Shown here: piece after piece, positions 10,331 to 20,214 of the stretch
How the letters are laid out: the number at the start of each line of letters is the position of its first letter
Position numbering within the stretch: the stretch's first letter is position 1
Assembly (NCBI RefSeq): GCF_000090795.2
Contig: NW_003546249.1
Location: forward strand, 161,994-196,471
Source of the DNA: Amphimedon queenslandica
Taxonomy: Eukaryota > Porifera > Demospongiae > Haplosclerida > Niphatidae
Length of the DNA: 34,478 bases
Direction of reading: 5' to 3'
Program-made: the position numbers and the translations under genes
The notes under the pieces: generated by a model
Seen by the model: the letters and a program-made list of their open reading frames with translations, nothing else
Database searches by the model: none
What the model was told of the DNA's origin: nothing

Positions 10331-13300
10331 TCAGTGTATCAATAAATCTCCCATCATAGCATCTTCAGTCAAATCAAAGCTACAATGTTCCTCCTCTTCA
10401 TCATACATAATTTCAAACAACTTTGTTTCACAGTCATAATAAATAATAACGCCATCATACCATTTTTCTTCTGCTGTGTCAACCTCAAATTTATGACTAA
10501 TACACTTGCCCACTAATAAATGACCATTATTAGTCACCTCATAAACTACTGAAGCAGTTGTGAACTCTATGAACTCAGCCAGCTCTCTCTCTATCTCTTC
10601 TAGAGGACATTTTCTTCGAGCCTGAGAAAAAACAATGCGTATGTCTAGATCCAGTAACTCATTTCTGATGTTTATTTGTTCTCTCAGCAATGCATATTGC
10701 TTTGTTTTCTTCTTGCTTGAGGAACAAGTTTCATTTTCTATTTCTTCAATACATCGAGATAGTTCTTCTGATGAAGTAATGACATGCAAATGAGACAACT
10801 TTTGTCTCTCCTCTTGAGCTTTTTGCAACAATGCCATTTTCTTGCTGTGATCTTCAAGCATTTTTTTCCTTCTTTTTTCACTGCGTTTCTCATTGTCTTC
10901 TTTTCGCTCATTTGCAACTACTAGTCGACGTTCCATTGCCAAACTCAATACCTTGTCATGTTTTTCTTCAGGTAGTGTGTCCAAACTTTTCATTGTCTTG
11001 TTCTTTTTGACTTCAACAAGATTCGAACGTGACTCTTGGCACAGATTAGGAATAGCTGTGCTAAGATAATCATTGAGGCCCAGAACTGCTTCACAAATAT
11101 CATTGCTAGGCTCTAGCTTACTATGATTTTCTCAAATTTTAGGTTCTGGGTTCCAGGTAAATCCCTCCAGGGAGCTGAGATTGAGCATATGTATTTAACT
11201 TGTTTTCCATTGATCTAGCTCCAGCAATTACCAATGGATACAAAAGTTTTTATCCCATTCTTCTTTAAATACATATCTCTGAATTAGGATTGATTTGAAT
11301 TAAGCACGATGATTAAACTTCTCAGTATAGTAGTGTTTCAGATGTCTTTAAAGACACAGTACTCTTTATCCATTTTGTTTCTAGGCACTCCTGTAACAAT
11401 TTAAAAAAACTCTGCAGTTCTAAATAATGAATGCTCATGTCAAGGACTGACTTTTCCATATCTTTTGACTTGGCCAACACAACAAGGTCAGCATACACAT
11501 AATAAAACATCAAGGCATCCAATTTGAGTTGTACCAATTCTGTAACATCATTTGACTTTGTAAACAGATCTTTTTCCAGTTTGTTACCCGTTATATGTCG
11601 AAATGTAAATTTTAAAAAAAGATATAGCAGAGTCTTTAAGGAGCATAATCTTCATAGCATTTGCGGCAGTAACGAAGTATCTACTACCAATTTGATGATC
11701 AAGTGATATGTCAAGGCAAGCCCGGTAGTAGGCAGACTCTTCAACACAAAATGTATCATCATTTGCCTTGATTTTCAAAAAATCTGAATACATCACTGTA
11801 CCACACCATATTCTAGTGTACCATCAAGCTTTCCAAAAAGCTTATGAAACTCGTGAACAAAGACATCTACTTGATGATATTCTCTACTATGGTCTTTATT
11901 TTCCTTGCTCTCAAAAACACTTTTGACTCCAATCAGGAATGCTTTACGGAGATTGCACCCAAGGTGCATGGCACATAAATTTTCAACAATTTCAATAGCT
12001 GATTCTGGTGCATTAGTTCCATAAGTTGCTATATCTGCTTCCTTTTGCTCTTCAATAAGACAGTTAAACTTTTTCTGTATTGCGGCTGAGTCTGAAGTTG
12101 AAGATGATATCAATGTCCAATGTATACAATTAGAGTTTGGCAAGCCAAGAGCACCAGCAGTCTCTCTCAACTTCTTTTACTCTCTGGAAACATCATTTAT
12201 GAGACTTTCAGCTGTTCCATCACACTGCTCATTAACAGAGATAACTATCTTGTTCATTGTGATACTACCTAGAGTATATGTAAAATGAAAGTGGGTGGAG
12301 AAGAAAGTGGAGGAAGAAGGAGGCAGGAGAAATTGGAATTATAAATGTCTTGTAAATTGTCAAATCAGAGTTATATGCTATAAAATTAACTAGATGCAGT
12401 ACATTATTGATATACCTAAATTCCTTTGCCCCAATGTAGTACCATCAGTATTCAAATGCAGCAAAAATTCTTCTATTTGCTTATGAATAACTGTAGCTTT
12501 ATGTGCAAGGCTTACAGTTTTAAGTTCATCTGTTCTCTTGTACCCAGCGCAATGTTCCTTTGGTAATTGTAATGTCTCAACATTTAATCCCGGAAGAAAA
12601 CATTTCAAAACAGCTTTTATTGTATGGCTAATCTTAGCAGGAGGAATTTGTTCAGAGAGCAAAGAATAGTACAGTTTCTGTATAGTCTGTGAATACTGCT
12701 TGCCATGACACTTTGTTTCAAATGTAAAAGACACTGTAGATTCATCAAAAGTGATGGACGTGGCATCAGTAACTGTTGCCAATTCATTCTGAACTGATGT
12801 AAGGATCTCTGACGTCTTGAAATTCTGTTTTTCAACTTCTTCAAATTTTTCAGTGAGACAGTTAAAATCAGCTAATCTGCATTCATTCAACTTTTGAAGA
12901 GCAAGAACTTTCTTCTCAGCTACTCTTGCACACTTGGCAGTTCTTTTCACTTCATCCAGTGCCTCTTTAAGTGTAACCTGTGTGCTGCTCAATTTCTTTT
13001 CAGCTTCATCTCGCTGCCTCTTCACTTCTTCTAACTCTAATCAACATATGAGTGAATTTCATACATTCCTTGACTCGTGTCTGTAAGTTGGCATCAGCAT
13101 CTAATCCATATTTCACTACTGAATCACATGATCACTTCCATGAGACAAGCCTATCAACAAATCTGTATGCATTATCGGGGCGTAATCCTTTATTTCTCAA
13201 GTTCAAATCAATGACAGAGTAGAACTTTCCAATGGCTACTTTACTGGAGTTTCGAGTGTGTGGACATTTCTTCAAAAATTTATGTAGGTCTTCATAGAAT

Positions 13301-14735
13301 CCATTATCTGGAATTTCACTCAGATACCAGTAATGTGATTTATCATTTTGAACTTTGTCTTAAACTTTAGCCAACAACTCTTCATTTCCACCATATGATA
13401 ATCCAATAGAAAAAAGTGGCCCTGTACCTATAAGATTACAAACAAAGGGGGATGGGTCAAAAATCTTATATAGTATTAATAGCCAAACAGTGCCATAAGT
13501 GAAAATACGTATTACCTTCAGATGATGCTTCCAGTTGAGTTCTGCTTCGAGGTAACAACTCCTTTGCCCGGTACAGACTGTGAGATGAGCCACTAAGCTT
13601 ACTGGCTCCCCTTAGTGATGAGTGAGTTGGCCCTGCAACTCTCTTGCAGCATTGTAAAATCTCTGTGGCCGGCCAACAGTGACATGAATGAATGCAAGAC
13701 TTCTGAAACACTCTTTCCACTAGCAGCAGATAAATCTCCAGCTTCCTCCAAAAGATCAATCAGATTGTTGGATTTGCTATCAATGTAATAAGTAATAAAG
13801 TATGTAGTATAATGCTTCCCATTGTACCAAAAAGTAATGTTGTAGCCATGGCCTAAAATAGAAATGAAAAACAGCAATTAATTGAGTTCTACACAAGGAC
13901 CTCCCTCTTATAAATGGCTACCAGCCAATACACTCACATCACCCAGGTGGCAAACAAAGCCGAAGCAGGCTAAAAATTCTGTCATGCATAACTCGGACAG
14001 AATAGTATAAAAAGCAGGCATGAGGGAGAAGAACAACTGCTAATGTGAAAAATGAGACGTGCGTTTTGCGGGTCGGGTGGGACTCTAAGCTACTAAATTT
14101 CAATCAAAAATGACTCACAACCGGGTTTTCCTGGTTAAAAGCAGTCTGCCTATATACCTTAGAGTAAGTGCTTGCTGTTGGCCACTTTTAGCCATCTCCA
14201 TAGCCTTCATCAAGTTCTTGTGCCCCGGCGGAGTTTGAAATTTTAACTCTGCAATGGCTGCCTGATAACTTTTCTTGGGTTTTCTCCAGAATCATTGTTG
14301 AATATTAATTTCTGGTGTCATTATTTTCATAATCAATATTTGAAAGGTAATAAACAAGTGAAAAAAACTTCTGTGCATATTCAATTTTTTGTTGCACACC
14401 CTACCTGAGTTGCCTCAGGACGAGCAGCCTCTGCTGCTGCAGAGCACCTATGGCTACAGGTGCTTGAGGTGGTGGAGCACCTCCAAAACCACCAGCAACT
14501 GGTGGTGGTGTAGGACCTCCAGACCACCAGCAACTGGCAGTGGTGGTGGAGGACCTTCATGGCCGCCGGCTACAACCGGTGCGACTGGTGGTGGTGGTGG
14601 AGGAGGACCATGACCACCAGTAACATGTTCTGGTGGTGGTGGTGGAGAACCTCCATGACCTTCACTGGCTGCAACTGGTGGTAGTGGTGGTGGAGGACCT
14701 CCATGACCATCACCTACTGGTGCAGGAACATCCAT
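10331..14735 (-). pseudogene. Uncharacterised five-exon gene: Pro-rich N-terminus, transposase-like core, Tudor-like C-terminus
   Basis: Five exons can be traced. E1 is 14735-14405 (ATG, Gly/Pro repeats, one frameshift near 14520). E2 is about 14319-14158. E3 is 13852-13516. E4 is 13427-12416. E5 is 12268-10331. The E3/E4 junction joins in phase to give ASSEG|TGPLFSIGL, with GT..AG borders on all introns except a weak E2 acceptor. E4 has a long coiled coil (EVKRQRDEAEKKLSSTQ). The E4/E5 junction spans LHLNTDGTTLGQ, followed 70 residues later by SSSTSDSAAIQ and then LCAMHLGCNLRKAF. E5 continues with a second Lys/Glu coiled coil and ends in LVGKCISHKF..WYDGVIIYYD..EEEEHCSFDL, which resembles a Tudor-like reader fold. 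At least four frameshifts or stops (about 13366, 11795, 11320, 11130) mark decay. I recognise the family as widespread in sponges and cnidarians but know no function. Confidence 0.7.
12950..14402 (-). repeat. Right arm of 1.45-kb inverted duplication
   Basis: Reverse-complement partner of 8516-9993, covering introns 1-3, exons 2-3 and the first half of exon 4. The inner break lies within the coiled coil, just after the codons for EALDEVK. Confidence 0.9.
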
Positions 14736-14830
14736 ATTCCTACAAAAGAGAAATGATGCTGCTATAGCTACAAGTTTGCAAAGTAACTTTATGCAAAAAT
14801 AATCTTTCCTGCAAGAGGGAAACAGAGAAT

Positions 14831-14878
14831 GAGAGAGTGAGAGGCTGAGAGAGTGAGAGGCTGAGAGAGTGAGAGAGG
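14831..14878 (+). repeat. 16-bp tandem repeat, three units
   Basis: GAGAGAGTGAGAGGCT occurs twice perfectly (14831-14846, 14847-14862) and a third time with a changed end (14863-14878). On the minus strand it is a CT-rich tract about 100 bases upstream of the ATG of the gene starting at 14735. Confidence 0.85.
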
Positions 14879-15183
14879 TAAGATATTCAAGAGAGTGGAT
14901 TTAAATTTGTAATGAGAAAAAAATTAAAGAACTTAAATAGGTTTTGAAGTCTCAGTAATGAATCATAATTAGCCTAGTTATAAATAGTAATTAATGATTC
15001 AAATTTTTAAATTAGTAATTATAAAATTGTTTTTATGGCTCTAATAGCTTTTATTTCAAAAATTCTTTTCTTCCAATAATGAACTGATGAACTTTTAAAC
15101 CTATAAATGAAAGTCAAATTTATTATTATCAATAAAAAGAATTATTAATAATTAATAAAAATAATTTTATACAAAGTATGGAA
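14879..15183. other. AT-rich interval without genes
   Basis: Very AT-rich, with runs such as TAATTAATAAAAATAATT. No frame, splice site or repeat boundary was supported here beyond proximity to the long-TIR element that follows. Confidence 0.5.
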
Positions 15184-15885
15184 ACAAGTAAATAAAAAAA
15201 TTTCTGTTAAATAAGAAAAAGTAGGGTTGTCAAAAAATGAAAGAAACTAGGGTGTTGAGTTCAACCATAATAATAATTAATAGTTCAATTAATAATAATA
15301 AACGTTAATTAATAAAAAATAATTTATTTATAAAAAATACAAAAATTTCAAAACCCTACTTTGCAGAATTTTATGAAGTGTCCTTTAAAATGACAAATTT
15401 TAATGAAAGAATGAACAAAATGCTTAGTTCCAGCCTACACAAGTGTGGCAACTCCAATTAAAATTACTAATTAGAATATGCATTAATATTTTAATGAATC
15501 ACAAAAATTAAAGATTTTAATAGCCAAATAATTATCTATAATTTTAAAATTGTGATGACAGTAATTTATTCAATCAATACTAGCTGAAGTCATATTAATA
15601 TTTATCACAATATTAAATTTACATCATAGTAATATAATAGAGCAATCAATAGGTACAAAGATATAATTATCTTTTTATAATGTAGTCTGCCTATTATCAT
15701 TTTCTGCAAAGTAGGGTTTGAAATTTTTGTATTCTTATGAATAAATTATTTTTTATAAATTAACGTTTATTATTATTAATTGAACTATTAATTATTATTA
15801 TAATTGAACTCAACCTCCTTGTTTCTTTTATTTTTTGATAACCCTACTTTTTCTTATTTAATAGAAATTTTTTTTATTTACTTGT
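15184..15885. mobile_element. Non-autonomous element with 184-bp terminal inverted repeats
   Basis: 15184-15367 and 15703-15885 are inverted copies that begin with ACAAGTAAATAAAA and end inward at AACCCTACTTTGCAGA. Each arm contains AAAAAGTAGGGTTGTCAAA-like and ATTAATAATAATAAACGTTAATT words. The AT-rich loop of about 335 bp has no coding frame. No clear target-site duplication was seen. It abuts the next MITE directly at 15885/15886. Most likely a MITE or foldback of unknown superfamily. Confidence 0.85.
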
Positions 15886-16129
15886 CTATATGTGACCATA
15901 ATTGACAAAAGGGCCCTTATGGCAGATTTTAAAATCGATCATTATAATGAAAAATATCAACCTGTGAGTGCTTTGTTAGACAATCATTGTTTCTAAAAAT
16001 TTCATGGTAACCTTTTGCATCCTGTGGAGTAATTTTATGATGAATGGGGCTCAGGAAGTTGGATTTTTTAGGCTAGAAAGACAAATTTCACTACCCGCCA
16101 TAAGGTACCTTTTGTCAATTATGGTCACA
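15886..16129. mobile_element. Short MITE with 35-bp TIRs and TA flanks
   Basis: TIRs are TGTGACCATAATTGACAAAA followed by GG(GC/TA)CCTTATGGC. They lie at about 15889-15924 on the plus strand and 16092-16127 inverted. TA dinucleotides flank both ends, as expected for Tc1/mariner-type insertion. Within each TIR the AAGGGCCCTT or AAGGTACCTT block is itself a perfect palindrome. The interior of about 165 bp is non-coding. Confidence 0.8.
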
Positions 16130-16170
16130 TATTATTATTATTATTATTATTATTATTGTTATTATTATTT
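16129..16170 (-). repeat. (TAA)n microsatellite serving as LINE 3' tail
   Basis: ATT repeats with one GTT interruption on the plus strand. In the minus orientation they end the LINE 3' region. The position, exactly at the element end, argues it is the retrotransposon tail rather than an independent microsatellite. Confidence 0.8.
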
Positions 16171-17052
16171 AACACTTTACAGGTGTAGTGAAAAGAGAGA
16201 TAGAGAGACAGAGGGAAAGAAGGAAAAGGGGTGGCCTGATGGATATGCAACAGAGAAGCTGCATACCAATATAACTAAGAGTAGAGTAGTTCATAAATAA
16301 GACAGTTAGAGAAAAGGAAAGTAAAAACATTAGAAACTAGATAAGTTAGTGGGTGTAGGTAAAGACAAGTATTTGTTACATATACACATAAAACTAAAAG
16401 TACAAGGATTGTTACCATCAAAGTGTTCTAAAAAATAGGACCAAAGGAATTTCTTAAGCTCAATACAAAGAGTGTCAATAGATAGGGAAAGGTCAAAGGC
16501 AGGGAGTTTATTCCATAGTCTGGGAAGACAATTGAAATATAAGCGGGGTGAAAGAGTAGAGTGGGGAGTGTTGTGTTTGAGTATATTAAGGTTAGTAGCC
16601 CTGGAATTACTGTGTACAAAGAAATTATACGAGGAGAGATCAAAATTGCTCCCAGAGTCCTTATAACAGCGAAACATGAAAGATATATCCAAATACTCGA
16701 GGTACATAGCTAACTGTTACAGATTTAGTTGAATCAAACAATCTTTATAGGTACACTTGTAATCTGACAATATAAACTTAGAAGCACGTCTCTGAATCCT
16801 CTCCAAATTCACTATGTCTCTGATCAAGGAGGGTCTCCATACCTGGGAACAATAAGACAGTAAAGATCGGACAAGTGTGACATATAGCCTTTTTCTAACA
16901 GTTATATTATTACATGAGAAAGACCTCTTTAAAAGACCTAACATTTTGTATGCCTTAGCAATGACAATAGATATATGGTTTGACCATGATAAATCAGAAG
17001 AGAAATGAACCCCAAGATCCCTGATGGTATTAGAGGCAGTGATTGAGTTCCC
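16130..17052 (-). mobile_element. 5'-truncated non-LTR retrotransposon (L2/CR1-like) with (TAA)n tail
   Basis: The minus strand carries the last part of a reverse transcriptase ORF, a 3' untranslated region of about 160 bases, and a trinucleotide (TAA)n tail at 16169-16130 that directly touches the MITE TIR. The element is cut short at its 5' end near 17052, typical of incomplete target-primed reverse transcription. Tandem-repeat 3' tails rather than poly(A) are usual for L2/CR1-type elements. The closest clade could not be settled. Confidence 0.8.
16330..17052 (-). pseudogene. Reverse transcriptase C-terminal (thumb/end) fragment
   Basis: Reading from 17050 down, the sequence gives [18 protein letters not shown], then [34 protein letters not shown], and [13 protein letters not shown]. 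These are the well-known segments just after the catalytic YxDD region of LINE and similar reverse transcriptases. A stop and frame change near 16712 joins to the last frame (16707-16330), which includes LSPRLYFNCLPRLWNKLP, the usual C-terminal block. The palm catalytic motif is not present because of 5' truncation. It is therefore non-functional. Confidence 0.9.
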
Positions 17053-17799
17053 CTAAGTCAAGTTCGCCACTATAATTTAAGGCATGTGTGATGGCTTGAC
17101 TAGTGGATCATGGGTCCCAACTATGAAATTAACTACATTTTAATTCCTTCAGTATGTAACATCTTCCTTAGCTTATAGCTTATATTCCAGAGTTCCTGCT
17201 ATTATATAATTATAATTTTACCTTTTCAATTTCACAGCTATCATTAGTTTGTATTAGCTCCTTATAATGTGACTGAAGTCAAATGTAATGCGTTACTTTG
17301 CTGCTAGAAAGTTGTCCTGATACATCATCCCAAATACAGTTCAGACTCACAATTTTGTTTCTTTTCACCACACCCAATTGACGTAGGCGCGTGGGCGGAT
17401 AGTTGGTAAGGTTTTTATTTCTCCAATACAATGTGTAAAGAAGAAATGTAAGTGTGGACATACAAATATTATATATATATGCAAACATCGCATGTGGGTG
17501 TAAACAATCTTAGGAACGACCTGGGGACTACATCCCCAGGTCGTTAAAACCCTATCAGATAGTGAAGTTGATAGTGTTGTTGGTGATGCTGTTAGAGTGG
17601 TTGGCCCATTGCATGCATATTGTCAAACAGGATTGCAGTAATTGCTGTGTATATATGGCCTTAAATCTTTCACCCATGCAAATTAAATTTCAACTGTTTG
17701 TGCAAGAATACTGTAGAGCCTGAGGTCAGTATGGCTAAATCCTAGGCTAGCACTTTTAATCTTTATATGAAAGTTTACTGCAAGAATTAATCTTGATAT
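17053..17799. other. Non-coding interval with one perfect hairpin
   Basis: No coding frame was supported. The single notable structure is the 13-bp stem hairpin at 17515-17545, listed separately. An AT dinucleotide run lies near 17467-17480. Confidence 0.5.
17515..17545. other. Perfect 13-bp stem, 5-base loop hairpin
   Basis: AACGACCTGGGGA (17515-17527) and TCCCCAGGTCGTT (17533-17545) are exact reverse complements around the loop CTACA. Four further bases (AAAA) follow the right stem. It stands out as GC-rich in AT-rich DNA. It may be the core of a short palindromic element or the subterminal hairpin of a Helitron-type end, but no CTRR terminus follows. Role unknown. Confidence 0.85.
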
Positions 17800-19223
17800 A
17801 ATGGACCTTATGCACCAAAATGATTCTAATTAACGCACACCCAAAGTGGTGGTAAAATGGCGGATTTTTGGAGAGAAACACAGGCTAAACAATCTTCTCT
17901 TTTATCTGTCCATTCTAGCTGTGGGAGCCACTTTGAGCTGTCCTTTTGTTTTAGTATTCTCTATTTATCTCTTTTGTAAGCTCTTTGGTTGCTGTTTTGG
18001 CTTTTATAGCATTTTATCATAGGAATATTCTCAACCATTGGTTATTCCCGTTTTTCTAAAATTTGCTTTCAGGAGCCAGGACGCTTGCTTCTCCATTGCT
18101 AGGAAGATAGAAGTGCATTCAGCTGAGTCCTATGACTAGTGTCTGTCATCAGAGTTAGTTTCAGTCCATCAGGACAGGGTACGGAGGAATAACTCACTCA
18201 GTTGTTATTTTGCAGCTGGAGTGTGGATGATTATGACCATCATTTCACTTCTTAAAACTATAGGTTGGCTCTTATAGATAGTTGAGGCATGCAAGAACTC
18301 ATTCTTTATCTGTAAATTCACTGATTGTACTGTATGAGCATCTCATGTCATTAAAATCTGTCAGTCGCTATTCAGTACTTGCAGAAAGGAATCATTACAT
18401 TCAGGACTCGTTCATGGCTCTTCACCATTTGTATCCTCTCCCAACAGTTTCATTTATTATTTTGAATTATAGAAAACATAATGCTAGAACTATTATTGTT
18501 GTTATCACTAGGTCACTATATTGCATTTGTATAGACGACTATTTATGCATTTACACATACTTTATGATAAACAGTATATATGCAATAATTTGAAACCATC
18601 TTGATGATAACAAAGATAATTATTGTTATTAACATCAATTTTTAAAACGATGAAAGTGTTTTACTTCATACTGGACGTTACTATTAATAGCTAGTTACAT
18701 GATGCTTAGCAATTTTAGCACACTTATGATCCTTGGAATGCTTCTTACATGTAAATAAAGACCAGTCCTATAGTTTTAAGATGTGAAAAGAATCATCCAC
18801 ACTCCAGCTGCAAAATAACAACTGAGTGAGTTATTCCACCGTACCTTGTCCTGATGGACTGAGACTAACTCTGATAATAGACACTAGTCATAGGACTCAG
18901 CTGAATGCACTTCTATCTTCTTAGCAATGAAGGGGCAAGCGCCCTGGCTCCTGAAAGCAAAATTTAGAAAAACAGGAATGGCCAATGGTAGAGAATATTC
19001 CTATGATAAAATGTTATAAAAGCCAAAACAGCAACCAAAGAGCTTACAAAAGAGATAAATAGAGTATACTGAAACAAAATGACAGCTCAAAGTGGCTCCC
19101 ACAGCTAGAATGGATGGATAAAAGAGAAGATTGTTTAGCCTGTCTTTCCCTCCAAAAATCCGCCATTTTACCACCACTTTGGGTGCGCGTTAATTAGAAT
19201 CATTTCGGTGCATAAGGTCCATT
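17800..19223. mobile_element. Foldback element with arms of about 460 bp
   Basis: 17800-18264 and 18767-19223 are inverted copies, starting AATGGACCTTATGCACC and ending inward at CTTAAAACTATAGG. Each arm holds a GGTAAAATGGCGGATTTT block and a CCATCAGGACAGGGTAC block. The arms differ by scattered substitutions and a few short indels, so the copy is not recent. The 500-bp loop contains a 103-codon frame (18282-18593) with no recognisable domain, which is probably chance. No target duplication was visible next to the termini. Confidence 0.9.
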
Positions 19224-20049
19224 GAAACTATACCCTCGTATTATTATATTCCTGAAAATTATGGAGGTGAATAGACAAAAAGTTTGGTTCAAAGAAATTA
19301 ATTGACTTCTGCCACAACACTTTCTTTCCGAACACACTATTTCTTTGTTTTGTGGTTAAAACATTATTGCATGCATTTTTGATGCAATTTTTTTAGGAAA
19401 TAATGCTTGATTGGTTATTGCACTACCAATATGCAAAAATAACAGAAGTTTTTGTTTAAAGAAAATTTTTTTTAATAAAGTAGAATGACTTCCTATAATA
19501 GTACCATAACATGAATAACATAGAATCATAGGAGCAATATCTATTCTTCCTTCATATTTCAATGTGAAATCCTCCCCCTTTACTGTTTTTTACAAAATAG
19601 ACCATAGATCTACTTGTATATGTAGCCCTAGCAGAAATGTATATTTCATATTATCATTAAGTAGCATCGTACTTCAATTGTAATTCTCAGCCTTAAGGTT
19701 ATTGTTAAGACAATTCCAATAGATTTGTTGTTCTCAGACTTGTCCATAGGACTTTGGCATTGTGCTTGAGCAGGTTTATTGTCAGTTCATTTTAAGGTTT
19801 TTTTCCTAAACAAAAAACATAGTGTCAAGATAAGTTATTAAGCAAAAACAATTCAGTCCTAGTTAACTTGGCAATAAAGTGTGACTTATATCCGATCAAA
19901 ATTAAATTTTAAAAGTTATTCACAAATATTGGGTCCCAGTACCTGTTCTATAGTACAAGATTTTGACCAAATTTTGCCAAAGAAGACTTCAAAAATTTGA
20001 CATTTCAATAATTTATTTTGTACATGTATACATTTTTAACAATATTATA
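19224..20049. other. Non-coding interval
   Basis: Nothing beyond AT-rich sequence was seen. Open frames are short on both strands, without motifs or plausible splice sites. The final part may belong to the target flank of the minus-strand LINE. Confidence 0.5.
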
Positions 20050-20200
20050 ACCGTAAAAACAATAATAATCATAATAATAATAACAATAAAATAATAATAA
20101 TAACAATACTAATAATAATAATGATAACAATAATAATAATAACAATAACAACAACAATAATAGCAACCAAAATAATAACAATAAAATAAAAATAAAAAAA
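20050..20200 (-). repeat. Interrupted AAT/AAC microsatellite, tail of RLE LINE
   Basis: About 150 bases of AAT, AAC and GAT trinucleotides on the plus strand, in the expected place for the 3' tail of the minus-strand retrotransposon that ends near 20215. Its degeneracy suggests age. Confidence 0.7.
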
Positions 20201-20214
20201 AGAGAATAGAGGAT

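Noticed and set aside
14389..14613. Plus-strand Gly/Trp-rich frame opposite the Pro-rich exon
   Set aside because: It is the antisense of the minus-strand Gly/Pro repeats, which join to a supported downstream exon series.
16004..16300. 98-codon plus-strand frame
   Set aside because: It runs through the MITE, the microsatellite (poly-Tyr) and the antisense side of the LINE 3' region, so it is a shadow.
18282..18593. 103-codon plus-strand frame in the loop of the foldback element
   Set aside because: No recognisable motif, no start context, and the composition is that of AT-rich non-coding DNA. Length is within chance for this base composition.
20050..20200. Poly-Leu membrane protein on the minus strand (frame 20298-20005)
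   Set aside because: The Leu run is a translation of the AAT/AAC microsatellite.
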